In this document: positions 57,401 through 62,947 of the stretch, piece by piece | How the letters are laid out: each line of letters starts with the position of its first letter | Numbering within the stretch: the first letter of the stretch is position 1 | DNA from: Parasulfuritortus sp049322515 | Lineage (GTDB): Bacteria; Pseudomonadota; Gammaproteobacteria; Burkholderiales; Thiobacillaceae | Assembly: GCA_049322515.1 (NCBI GenBank) | Contig: JBMOQW010000010.1 | Location: 1-64,000, forward strand | Direction: 5' to 3' | Length of the DNA stretch: 64,000 nucleotides | Translations under genes and position numbers: made by a program | Notes under the pieces: generated by a model | The model's input: the letters and a program-made list of their open reading frames with translations, nothing else | The model's database searches: none | Told to the model about the DNA's origin: nothing

Positions 57401-57590
57401 GGTGCTGGCCAATGTCAGCGAATTCCATATCCGGGCCGAGTATATCCTGGGCGACTCCAAGGCCGGGCTGGCGCATCTGGAATTCGTCGGCAGCCAACCC
57501 GCCACCGGGCAAGCCGCACAGGAAGACCCCTTCAAGAAGATCGACGAAGGCCTCAAGAAAATCGACCAGTGGCTGGAGATCTTCAAGTAG
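45417..57590 (+). CDS. Giant secreted multidomain adhesin-like protein (about 4057 aa)
   Basis: Start ATG 45417 (GGGGA 8 bases upstream) gives a signal peptide ending TSAQA near residue 28. Visible parts in order: Ig-like strand domain (30-100); long helical region of no recognised family (150-1230) with hydrophobic stretches at about 760-870; Ig-like domain (about 1235-1310); thrombospondin-1-like segment (YSDWGPCNRDTKKQTRTV, 1341-1385); Cys-rich segment to about 1462; four PKD-like domains (1488-1877); TPR-like helices (1880-2305); beta-sandwich domains (2325-2780); three 164-residue repeats (about 2799-3280); more beta domains; a C-type lectin-like domain (WAPGEPNNSGG and WND, about 3705-3845); and a laminin-B-like C-terminus. 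GGRDYT-type linkers recur. There is no LPxTG, autotransporter barrel or RTX signal. Confidence 0.85.
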   Translation: MSRLLALYPSRFFLALAWLLLAMTSAQAAKLVPDKGEIAVGETVFVKFEADLALLPDWSATQELEILASSGKGATVKGVKAGKGKLTVKYLGGKKSTRINVVTPTGVRQSSDSVPVPPVMAPPLGTGTTVDLPSAPGKVQFATTPVAPTGSYDDFTTALLAKVRSGVNPTDRELLLLMTRPGDVATLADQWRAAGGGAAIDQALALRRAIVQRTIDRLSADAGDDLMAVIALGSWAESLNPGDLDVLMRADPRIANRFNQMIGEEINRIFGHESDDLVRQFLSEGRTFTVETFEIFVSTFEDFGNLQFVALREQAEKLAKDGQIDDAIRLIREQANEIIHKNLRAQSWTAAHTEYYPGVAGQDFIRKYFNTPGKARVWFKSPSGPLTQATGGLSVNQIAPEIIKKMGLAVDQITPFSYQLPVIADEYTLWLKRGRLGAREQAKGLARAYDSLPGWEIFQKLTPEEQNAFRCARILQNVDRESAWLIEHWLQHFGFGDQARFARVGEEALWKLLKHSNDRSIALLENEVANGMRKAAEARLGNKAAQMQAELLRIQHYMASHEQLAALSKLDSITLFNLGQSLPSNLKFREEWKALFELMAEGVERSADDALIMAQRLIRVAFAQGRMSRETGLRGLDALRRGQPLPAEVEEVVAVIRRELTELAAIRSMTPAVESLASCQAILRQWSKNPNSLTLTDEVAELVGELARMGDVALLRLGFKDAEIGLLRQLHQARLAGLNPAKIGERLKAGSPTHWKASLRMMVAIGGTISIYATIKTLSDPNIPEDKIEQTIGETVYSVFPTVGFLMEGGLATDAMLSGYEVDGKALATSFALSVLEIGGLTGPVGATVAAVSLISYGTYAGFTHITETEEDRRFVNALYAAQVNRDTLEAVKVAGGETRSFATRGLAVVPNVGHKSLDILHTPAFVDMYTPRGDVLLDAGPYRKFDTPLRTALRNYVKRNAWDGNKDLAIWETAVRRYFPNIDLDQVESWQLGEVSEQMANAEGKTFKVGAHLVRRYINVRNMLTEATLNQLKTRVADMVNVIRSTDEWRDQLAAMEVELAMEKRIVPNAENEVQSFWEWVKTAAMSNATRIEQIGAIWKRHLKTYGDGLAQYRRWQKIYDEAGLNLRPANELFGLTGLEAEDKARIDKVYVAFQNAYGKAAAEFKDAKGAPYDSQVEFDRDAWSRLINLRLRLFEAELFTTTSARRTQLERDVSALLEEIRAHYAGKPVAQIQVSPSELTEGDAFSASVRIVQGSVPKNARWVWQASGGVQLDSRAGTGVQGQAKQSGTVMARLLDAQDKVILELSSALTVKAKDEGPGGRDYTGGKPGGDQPDTYVPACSYQYSDWGPCNRDTKKQTRTVTGKTPAKCDERQKPVTEQGCTPPPTAEELKHRYLNCLCRCYSGWAGHIGVWYDPEGKSVPECKSNGPCFGGAGAFGCTRRHFFGAPNDCSKSCWEGVYGKDGGYDPDKADKIRLEENKKHKQPLTVTLKASKNPADFGDIVALTAEASEGSGGYRYDWGGCAQDAKDASAKVVNTRQCQACTANVTVTDQDGDAASDSLRIDCTALTVKLSKERPVEDAIPIGGKAELFAEVFSGDQPAAGSFTYYWEPNPDVQYGTDPKNPTYETTGGAQSRNTAIFRQLGRTPVWVTVLKQVGETKMTLGESDQIAIEVVSPSLTLKADKPNPVVGEQVVLTVEEKPTMGDDLITFWWEYQGDAGNPGVHPNTPNSRAWSYKPKNNRPVTVTVHAKAKDTGDELDTASLTLTAQQAEVTVSGPRIAGPAPMIWKEGVGLVAAERQVAEHQRVEFSASVNPAVGDLRYAWRVDPSGCTLHAPYSKDTGVTCSSTGSYTLTVTVKNADGAELGSGSGSLSVSVSQAQIKQGQQKANASKQLDQAKQAWANKNYDQAVSLAESAALIDKGLAQPTLNQFSKGLKEQGWDALNQGARETAIDKLEKAVRLNPNDADAKKKLADARDHVAKWPQVEAKVREFDDHIRNKRIWSAQKTLLAMQDILRTMAAGQSSNNPTWRRVMDDFNTGLQDYNRFTQEKSARHTEYFKSEDYPAMLKNAESMRERELSPADEKECQSRIEFAKRYLQAAEYAKQADALLGQGRYDEALSAVLKGREIHPKSVEAAARNLADAAKHWANDAELKRDFKTSGHLFDLARQAMPQDNDAHRGANNAPVYQKRVDEVRTWQREVEAMIAQGDWDKSEARLEDIKRWEALIPGEMFPETRALLDRQQQGYAAYKAWVEPLKQKVGRYLQHNCLDKARAGIMEMRAKHLIWMDQDWTRVFLDAINEDQRTCSAGGVRLDNDCGRRCAIDGEADPSDLKSALIPVNTLGTVWDKLSAVGGNFDKFARFQGGSLVVDVPAGNGWGKTGLMAKQPMFKIGKTPVTVTVTVDPSRTTGFAVAFAASQHPDVALIDNAWMSWVRNAKGSGDLWLGNVQDAWAGRNKGVSGQTSGQSPASFVFTLEPGRISLQAAGQAPLSVAIGWLKEGVAITPHLFTHPTESGKAASLALTGFQVASGGAGVEGGTGTATLSLEQTRFVQGEPITVRFTAPSTWPRDAWVGIIPSNIPHGDERQNDNHDITYQYLEKRSTGTLTFTAPAPGNWDFRLHDTDGGGKEYASVSFQSVAKGAEMSGTLSGLQAAWIGLDEDKVGDWGNGRPNGTPDGHLSVSLDLSGRTTLKSLAVWGANEAGAKAGGHVWHSQNTGYWMLGVFRDGRQLNASHVASLGEFEGRVALDLYANQSGWFEPGRWILVEAITADGKVLSQAVQVGASGGRDPTGVDTGNAQPTGKVVLEDDTGGYAWNDRTEVQTRKVKNGRAAFRSDGNDHFTHRLGLVGNYPGQYRYLDFWLYFDKPGADLLLQVQVDGSWGKRWGFEAGSRYDGYDWSREGTTLNQPSGQWLRYRLDLIDQLHVQAGQAITGLAFSANDGDVYYDSVYLVPNPSPLPAPAVRPSGKRVLEDDTGGYAWNDATVLQKEVVAHGSAAFRSDGNDHFVQYLGIVGDYPEQFRELSFWVFPIGPEADIQLQVQVDGGWGKRWGFDAGPRYNGYDFAMEGTTPNLKPGVWQELKVDLIRDLKINPGQKITGLAFSANDGDVYYDSVYLHAHPNPAQKPSFQPVGKRVLEDDTGGYAWNDATELQDFLVFNGAKAFRSNGNDHFVANLGVAGSGAGQFRAIGFWAFFMGPKADIQLQVQVNGSWGQRWGFDAGPSYDGYDFAMVGKSVNHPSGRWTWLQLDLIDQLKLKPGDKITGLAFSSNDGDVAYDSVYLLPAGAKPGIGTGSNAPIIPPEPGGRDYTSPTAPTIPVGSVALAPDKTQYSPGETIRLRFSGIARPAAQDWIALYSSGAKTEQYGEWHYLQGKASGELTFKAPANAGQYEFRLMLDWPSGGYVDVARSPALKVGTGTAVGIGQTPAGGSLGPIAGLWSINANNYGGRLGLDDRGSWLNLHGHQEPLQAVHFDGRTLSFTRPISGATQRYTGTRSGNRIEGTFTQQGTSTVYTWFATLSEGARPDTAPATGLAPLKLVDAVPSSNSSAFKRNTRGDLEVNTHGYDRTPYFMTAPREYQLDLSRIDRACLAGNAAGTASLSIDNFILLEVFDSQGAFLKAGTIGAHEGLSRNGQRVAELASGHSHAACAVDLRSFLPTGRPIRLKASAMDYGGVGYASDAWLILAGEGSTRTATGTGTTPASGGPETTFGGHRYRAVLASGGISWAEAERAARALGGYLASVSSPAENDAIYGLVRNDDRFWFIDGAGNGQGPWLGGYQDTGAQEPRGGWRWVSGERFDYSHWAPGEPNNSGGAEHHLQLFGSGTLKGPHWNDIGGESRSVRGYIVEFGDQGRDYTGGNVSAPLPTGSRLAGTRIDFSSARLQGWQGDHARLSTPSQGGPDGKGYLHAFAPGEGVTGYFIAPATLHGDWRGVKALKLAVMSQNGKPAAPYSYGGRGDIHLSNGSKTASYVFPKPVSERWQTFSVPLDSGAGWRLGGGARSLDEVLANVSEFHIRAEYILGDSKAGLAHLEFVGSQPATGQAAQEDPFKKIDEGLKKIDQWLEIFK
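53811..55250 (+). repeat. Three 492-bp in-frame repeats (164 aa each) in the giant gene
   Basis: Units begin at 53811, 54303 and 54795, spaced exactly 492 bp. Each starts GK-x-VLEDDTGGYAWND, contains W-G-x-RWGF and ends ITGLAFS-x-NDGDV-x-YDSVYL. The last motif resembles the final strand of carbohydrate-binding modules. Units 2 and 3 are very alike in nucleotide sequence, suggesting recent duplication. Confidence 0.9.
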
Positions 57591-57606
57591 TGATCGGCCC
57601 CGCCTG

Positions 57607-57631
57607 CGTCCCGGCATCGCCTGCCGGGACG
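57607..57631 (+). other. Perfect 9-bp hairpin between giant gene and glycosyltransferase gene
   Basis: CGTCCCGGC (57607-57615) and GCCGGGACG (57623-57631) flank a 7-nt loop in the 63-bp gap. There is no T-tract, so it looks like an mRNA processing or differential-stability element rather than an intrinsic terminator. Confidence 0.6.
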
Positions 57632-57653
57632 ATGCCGGGCACAATCCACCCCC

Positions 57654-58946
57654 ATGTCCAAGGCACGCGAATTTCCCTACTGGCTGCTTGCCGCCACCCT
57701 GCTGGCCTACCTGAACGCGCTGGGCGCCAGCTTCCAGTTCGACGATTTCAACGTCATCGTCGACAACCCGGCGGTGCATTCGCTGGCCGCCTGGTGGGAC
57801 GGCATGCCCGGCATCCGGCCGCTGCTCAAGCTCAGCTACACCCTGAACTGGCTGGCCGACCCCGGTCCGATCGGCTTCCATGCCGTGAATCTGGCCTTGC
57901 ACGGGATCAACGTCGCCCTGGTCTGGCGGCTGACCGGGCATTTTCCCGCGCCAGCAGGCGGCGATGTCCGGACCGTGCGCCTGGTCACCACCGTGCTGTT
58001 CGCCCTGCATCCCATCCAGACCGAATCGGTCACCTACGTCAGCGGACGGTCCATGTCCCTCATGGCGGCCTTCGGCCTGGCCGGCCTGCTCGCCTGGCTG
58101 GAAGCGCCCGAGCGCCGTCATCCCCGCGCCTGGCATGGCGGCGCCCTGCTCCTGTTCGCAGCCGCCATCCTGAGCAAGGAGGTCGCCGTGGTGCTGCCGG
58201 TCGCGCTGCTCCTGTTCAGCCGCCGGGCCTGGTTGCCGGCGCTCCTGGCCGGGCTGGCCCTGCTCGCCTTGTTCCTGGGCTTCGGCTATGCCCGCCTGCT
58301 GGCCGAGCCGATGCCGCGCGATCTTGCCAGCAACCTGATCTCCGAGTTGAACGCGGTCTATTACCTGATCGGGCAGGTGTTCCAGCCGCACCGGCTCAAC
58401 ATCGACCCGCTGCTGCCAGAGCTCGAGGGCTGGCGCCCCGCCTCGCTGGCCCAGGCCGGCGGCTTGGCCGGCCTGCTCGTCATCGCCGCGCTGAAGCGCG
58501 TGGCCTGGCCCTGGCTCGGCTTCGCCCTGGGCTGGTTCATCCTGCTCCTGCTACCCACCCACAGCCTGATCCCGCGTCTCGACCTGGCCAGCGAGCGCCA
58601 CTTCTACCTGGCCGCGCTCGGCCTCTATTGGCTGGCCGGCATCGCCGCCGGTGCCTGGCTGAATCGCGCTGGACTGCGGGCCCTGCTGGTGGCGCTGACC
58701 CTGGCCGGAATGGCCGGCACCCACCTGCGCAACCGTGACTACCAGGACGAAATCAGCCTCTGGCGGCAAACCACCGTCCTCTCGCCCGGTCACGCCCGGG
58801 CCTGGAACAACCTGGGCTGGGCCTATCTGCTTGCTGAACGGCACGGCGAGGCCCGCGTGGCCTTCGCCCGTGCCTTGGAGGCCGACCCGGACCATGTCCA
58901 GGCCCGGCGCAATCTGGATTACCTCGACCAAAAGGTGACGCCATGA
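57654..58946 (+). CDS. TMTC-like GT-C glycosyltransferase with C-terminal TPR
   Basis: 430-residue inner-membrane protein. The N-terminus FQFDDFNVIVDNPAVHSL carries the paired acidic residues of GT-C transferases in the first periplasmic loop, with HPIQTESVTYVSGRSM following. About ten helices and a C-terminal TPR unit (HARAWNNLGWAYLLAERHGE, residues about 370-425) complete it. The pattern matches bacterial proteins related to TMTC O-mannosyltransferases, which use lipid-linked sugars on the outer face. It lies 63 bp behind the giant secreted protein gene, a plausible substrate. It overlaps the next gene by 4 bp. Confidence 0.8.
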   Translation: MSKAREFPYWLLAATLLAYLNALGASFQFDDFNVIVDNPAVHSLAAWWDGMPGIRPLLKLSYTLNWLADPGPIGFHAVNLALHGINVALVWRLTGHFPAPAGGDVRTVRLVTTVLFALHPIQTESVTYVSGRSMSLMAAFGLAGLLAWLEAPERRHPRAWHGGALLLFAAAILSKEVAVVLPVALLLFSRRAWLPALLAGLALLALFLGFGYARLLAEPMPRDLASNLISELNAVYYLIGQVFQPHRLNIDPLLPELEGWRPASLAQAGGLAGLLVIAALKRVAWPWLGFALGWFILLLLPTHSLIPRLDLASERHFYLAALGLYWLAGIAAGAWLNRAGLRALLVALTLAGMAGTHLRNRDYQDEISLWRQTTVLSPGHARAWNNLGWAYLLAERHGEARVAFARALEADPDHVQARRNLDYLDQKVTP

Positions 58947-59929
58947 GCGACAAACCCGAAGACCTGAGCTGGGAAGTCGACCTGCCCCTGTTCTCGCGCA
59001 TGATGATGATGCAATGGGCACTGGCCATGGGACTCACCGCAACGATCATGCTCCTGATCCTCGGCACCATCTTCGCCGCCCAGGGCGAATGGGACACGCT
59101 CCCTGCCCTCGCACTGCTCACCGGCGCCTGCACCTTCGGCCTCTGGCTGCTTGGCTTGCTGATCATGGCGGTGTTGTTCCGGGGCAAGTTCCGGGTGCGC
59201 TACACCCTGACCGACACCTTGCTGCGCTATGAGACCATCGAGCCTCTGGCCAAGGGCGCCAATACCGCCGCCATCATCGCCGGCACCTTGGGCCGCAGTC
59301 CGCAAACCCTGGGCGCAGGCCTGATCGCGAAAAGCCAGGAGACCATCACCGTACGCTGGTCGGGCGCCTTCGAGGCCAAGTACGACCCGGCCCGACATTT
59401 CATCACCCTGCGCAATGCCTGGCGCCCCCTGTTCTGGATCCAGTGCACGCCAGAGAACTACGCCCAGGTCGCGGCCACGGTGGCCGCCCACATGGAACGG
59501 CGCGGCACCGCCCGCCGGGTGTCGGGAAAATCCCCCCTGCCCGCCTACCTGGGCCGTACCCTCCTGGTCATCCTGGGTTGCCTGCCGCTGTTCACGCTTG
59601 CCGACGAGTACGACACCGGACTGTTCCTGCCCATCCTGATCCTTTGCTTCGGACTGGCCACCGTCTGGTTGATCAACCTGTTCGGCTGGGTGGTCCTGGG
59701 CGGCCTGCTGCTTCAGGCCGGCCTGGTGGTCGCCGATCTGTTCCGCCTGCGCGAGTCGACGCTGTTCCGGGGTGAAACCTACTACGGCTACGAAGTCCTG
59801 GGCAGCGAGGATTTCCAGATCATGGCGGTCGCCGGCCTGGGCGCCGCCGCCCTGGTCTGGCTGGCCCTCGCGGCCCTGCGCGGCCGCTGGCTGGCGGCCC
59901 TGCTGGCTGGCTACGAGGACATGGACTGA
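58943..59929 (+). CDS. Membrane protein of unknown function
   Basis: 328 residues. Two N-terminal helices (about 25-80) are followed by a soluble alpha/beta-looking section (85-190), then four or more helices (205-320). No family is recognised. The soluble part (RVRYTLTDTLLRYETIEPLA, YDPARHFITLRNAWRP) has the strand pattern of a PH-like or bPH domain, which is only a suggestion. The start overlaps the TMTC-like gene as ATGA, so it probably belongs to the giant-protein operon. Its 3' end overlaps mogA by 19 bp tail to tail. Confidence 0.75.
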   Translation: MSDKPEDLSWEVDLPLFSRMMMMQWALAMGLTATIMLLILGTIFAAQGEWDTLPALALLTGACTFGLWLLGLLIMAVLFRGKFRVRYTLTDTLLRYETIEPLAKGANTAAIIAGTLGRSPQTLGAGLIAKSQETITVRWSGAFEAKYDPARHFITLRNAWRPLFWIQCTPENYAQVAATVAAHMERRGTARRVSGKSPLPAYLGRTLLVILGCLPLFTLADEYDTGLFLPILILCFGLATVWLINLFGWVVLGGLLLQAGLVVADLFRLRESTLFRGETYYGYEVLGSEDFQIMAVAGLGAAALVWLALAALRGRWLAALLAGYEDMD

Positions 59930-60462
59930 CGCTGGGCCGACTTCGGCCGGAAGGCCTTGACCCGTTCGTCTCGCGTTTCCAGGTACGGCCCGCCGATCAG
60001 GTCGACGCAGTAGGGCACGGCGGCGAACACCCCGTCCAGGGTCTCCTTGATGGCCTTGGGCTGGCCGGGCAGGTTGAGGATCAGGCAGGCGCCGCGCGTC
60101 ACCCCGACCTGTCGCGACAGGATCGCGGTGGGCACGTATTTCAGGCTGACCGCGCGCATCTGCTCGCCGAAGCCGGGCAGCACCTTGTCGGCTACCGCCA
60201 GGGTCGCCTCCGGCGTCACGTCGCGCGGCGCCGGGCCGGTGCCGCCAGTGGTCAGCACCAGGCAGCAGCGGGCCGCCAGCTCGATGAGGGTAGTCTCGAT
60301 GACCGGCTGCTCGTCCGGGATCAGGCGTTCCTCGAATGCCAGCGGGTTATGCAGGGTCGCCACCAACCAGTCGCGCAAGGCGGGCAGCCCCTGGTCGGCG
60401 TAGACGCCGGTGCTGGCCCGGTCGCTGATGGAAACGAGACCGATACGGACGGATTCATGCAT
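59911..60462 (-). CDS. mog: Molybdopterin adenylyltransferase (MogA/MoaB family)
   Basis: Adenylates molybdopterin before molybdate insertion in molybdenum cofactor synthesis. The 183-residue product has IGLVSISDRAS near the N-terminus and the family active-site motif LTTGGTGPAPRDVTPEAT, followed by LNLPGQPKAIKETLDGVF. The C-terminal YLETRDERVKAFRP matches MogA rather than the shorter MoaB. No other Moco genes are in the window. Confidence 0.92.
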   Translation of the reverse strand: MHESVRIGLVSISDRASTGVYADQGLPALRDWLVATLHNPLAFEERLIPDEQPVIETTLIELAARCCLVLTTGGTGPAPRDVTPEATLAVADKVLPGFGEQMRAVSLKYVPTAILSRQVGVTRGACLILNLPGQPKAIKETLDGVFAAVPYCVDLIGGPYLETRDERVKAFRPKSAQRQSMSS

Positions 60463-60630
60463 GACAAGGCTCCAGAAACAGTCGATCGGCTATTGTGCCC
60501 TGGGCGACCCCTCGGGTAGTACAATTGCCCCGGGTCCGGCAGGGGCATTACTACGTCCCGATCCACGCCGGCCTGGTCGAGCCCACTTCCCGCAACGACT
60601 GATGCCGCCCAGACGGCCTTGGAGAACACT
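60463..60630 (+). promoter_or_regulatory. Leader region of the chemoreceptor gene
   Basis: 168 bp between divergent mog and the chemoreceptor. TACAAT at 60520-60525 could be a -10 box, without a convincing -35. TGCCCC (60526-60531) and GGGGCA (60542-60547) form a 6-bp hairpin just downstream. GGAGA at 60621-60625 is the ribosome site for GTG 60631. Confidence 0.35.
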
Positions 60631-62853
60631 GTGTCGAACCCGCCGATGACTGGCCCGGAATATGTCCTGCCCGACGACGTCGCCATCATTTCTCATACGG
60701 ACCGTAACGGGGTCATCCTCCAGGTCAACGACGATTTCGTGACCACTTCCGGCCACCCCCGGGACACGCTGATCGGTCAGAAACATAGCCTGTTGCGCCA
60801 TCCTGACGTCCCGGAAGCCTTGTTCCGGGATTTGTGGCAAACGATCGGGCGCGGCCGGGCCTGGCAGGGGGTGCTCAAGAACCGGCGCGCCGACGGGAGC
60901 TACTACTGGGCCCGGGCCACGGTCACGCCGACCACGGACGGCGGTTTCATGAGCGTGCGGGTCAAGGCCGGCCCGGCCGACATCGCCGGGGCCGAGGCCC
61001 TGTTTGCGCGCCTGCGTTCCGAAAAGCACTTGCATCTGAACGGTGGCCGGTTGACCCATACCGGCGGACCTCTGGGACGCTGGCTGGGCAACCGGTCGTT
61101 GCGCTTCAAGCTGCTTGCCCCCTTGGTCGCTGGCATCGCCGTGGTCGCCGCGATCATGGCCTGGCAGACCGGCCGCCTGCACGATGCCGTGCTGCACGCC
61201 GCCGGCCATGACAGCGCCTTGGGCCTGATCGAGACGGCACGCAACGCGCGCCTGTTCTACAACCAGGAAGTCCTGCCCGACGCCCTCGCGCACGGCCTCA
61301 CCGGTTCCCACGAATTCCGCGACGATCCGACCCGGATCCCGCTGCATGCCTCCCTGATGCGCGAGTTGAGCCAGGCCCCGGAATCCCCACAAGCCGCCCG
61401 GATCCGGCTCTACAGCGATCATCCCTTCTCGTTCCGCAACGAGCAGGACAGCGCCCTGGATGATTTCGAGCGGGCCGCGCTGGCCGCCCTGAAGCAAAAT
61501 CCGCAGGGTGAGTACGGCCGCCTCGTCGAGCGCGACGGCCAGCCCTACTACCGCCTGGCGGTCGCCGACCTGATGGTGTCCCAGACCTGTGTCGACTGCC
61601 ACAACAGCTACCCCGATTCGACCAAGCGGGACTGGAAAGTCGGCGATGTGCATGGCGTGATCGAAGCCACGGTCGGGCTGAATGAAATCCGCGAGCGCAT
61701 CGCCACCCCGGTCCGGCTGATCTTCGCCGCCCTGGCGGTCGCCCTGGCCCTCCTGGTCATGCTGATCTGGGCCGTCATCGATCGTGGCAACCGGCGCCTG
61801 GCGGCGGCCAGCCAGCTGGCCGAAGCGATCGCCGACGGCGACTTGACCCACCCCCTGCCCCCCTGTGGCGGCGACGAGATCGGCCGCCTCGGCAACAGCC
61901 TGGCGATCATGCGCAACCGCCTGTACGAACTGGCCTCATCCCTGCGCCAGGGCATGGGCCAGCTGCAACGGGCCGCCACCGAGATGTCGCAATCGACCCA
62001 GGTCGCGGTGATCGGCGCCGACCAGCAAACCAGCGCGGCGGCCGCCATGGCCCGCGAGGTCGAACAACTCTCGGCCTCGATCAAGCAGATCGAGGCACAT
62101 GCCGAGGAAAACCTGGCCATTGCCGAGGAAACCGGCAACGCGGCGCAATCCGGCGGCCAGGCCGTGCACGCCGCCGCCGACGAGATCGGGCGCATCGCCC
62201 AGGCCGTGAACCAGGCCGCCGGCAGCCTATCCGAGCTGGAAGACCTCTCCAACGGCATCGGTACCATCGTGACCAGCATCCGCGAGATCGCCGACCAGAC
62301 CAACCTGCTCGCCCTCAATGCCGCCATCGAGGCAGCCCGGGCCGGGGAGGCCGGACGCGGCTTTGCCGTGGTCGCCGACGAAGTACGCAAGCTGGCTGAA
62401 CGCACCGCCGCCTCGACCAGCGAGATCGGCGGCCTGGTGCAACGCATCCAGCAACGCACCGTCGCGGCGGTCGGCGAGATGCGCCAAGGCGTGAACAAGG
62501 TCGAGGACGGCGTGCGCAGCGCCCACGAGGCCGGTGACGCGGTGGCCGGCATCGAGCGGGCGGCGCAACGTGTGGTGGACGCCTCCAGCGAAGTCCGCCG
62601 GGCGATCCAGGAACAATCCAACGCGGCCCAAGCCATTGCCCGCAACGTCGACCAGGTGGTGCACAGCGCCGAAACCCACGCCGGCACCGCCACCCAGTCG
62701 TTCACCGCCAGCATCCAGGTGGCCGGACTGGCCAACACCCTGAACGGCCTGGCCGGTCAGTTCAAGCTGGTCGGCGCGGATCGGGTCGAGGCCAGCGCGC
62801 AGGGGCCTGCCCAACAGGGCGCCGAGCCGGAGGTCGACCTGTTCAACCTGTGA
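60631..62853 (+). CDS. Methyl-accepting chemotaxis protein with PAS and periplasmic haem-type (CxxCH) sensor
   Basis: 740 residues from GTG 60631. An N-terminal cytoplasmic PAS domain (about 12-115; GVILQVNDDFVTTSGHPRD, Aer-like) precedes TM1 (157-176). A periplasmic DUF3365/Tll0287-like domain carries Cys320-x2-Cys323-His324 (TCVDCHNSY), a c-type haem attachment motif. TM2 (357-382), HAMP, and a signalling domain with the hairpin tip EIADQTNLLALNAAIEAARA follow. It should report redox or gas signals to CheA/CheW. There is no C-terminal NWETF pentapeptide, and no che genes are adjacent. Two sensory inputs in one chain are unusual. Confidence 0.9.
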   Translation: MSNPPMTGPEYVLPDDVAIISHTDRNGVILQVNDDFVTTSGHPRDTLIGQKHSLLRHPDVPEALFRDLWQTIGRGRAWQGVLKNRRADGSYYWARATVTPTTDGGFMSVRVKAGPADIAGAEALFARLRSEKHLHLNGGRLTHTGGPLGRWLGNRSLRFKLLAPLVAGIAVVAAIMAWQTGRLHDAVLHAAGHDSALGLIETARNARLFYNQEVLPDALAHGLTGSHEFRDDPTRIPLHASLMRELSQAPESPQAARIRLYSDHPFSFRNEQDSALDDFERAALAALKQNPQGEYGRLVERDGQPYYRLAVADLMVSQTCVDCHNSYPDSTKRDWKVGDVHGVIEATVGLNEIRERIATPVRLIFAALAVALALLVMLIWAVIDRGNRRLAAASQLAEAIADGDLTHPLPPCGGDEIGRLGNSLAIMRNRLYELASSLRQGMGQLQRAATEMSQSTQVAVIGADQQTSAAAAMAREVEQLSASIKQIEAHAEENLAIAEETGNAAQSGGQAVHAAADEIGRIAQAVNQAAGSLSELEDLSNGIGTIVTSIREIADQTNLLALNAAIEAARAGEAGRGFAVVADEVRKLAERTAASTSEIGGLVQRIQQRTVAAVGEMRQGVNKVEDGVRSAHEAGDAVAGIERAAQRVVDASSEVRRAIQEQSNAAQAIARNVDQVVHSAETHAGTATQSFTASIQVAGLANTLNGLAGQFKLVGADRVEASAQGPAQQGAEPEVDLFNL

Positions 62854-62863
62854 CCCTAGAATC

Positions 62864-62886
62864 CGCGGTTGACCGCGATTTTGTCT
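62864..62886 (+). terminator. Probable intrinsic terminator after the chemoreceptor gene
   Basis: CGCGGT-TG-ACCGCG (62864-62877) is followed by ATTTTGTCTT. The stem is short and the T-tract interrupted. A second small stem, CCCCA/TGGGG, lies near 62898-62914 and may serve the convergent M48 gene. Confidence 0.5.
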
Positions 62887-62947
62887 TCGGTACGCCCCAT
62901 GCCAACTGGGGTATTTGCCTTCAAGGTTTCTAGGATGACCGCGCCGG

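Noticed and set aside
45417..57590. Autotransporter or RTX toxin
   Set aside because: No C-terminal beta-barrel, no GGxGxD nonapeptide repeats and no type I secretion genes nearby.
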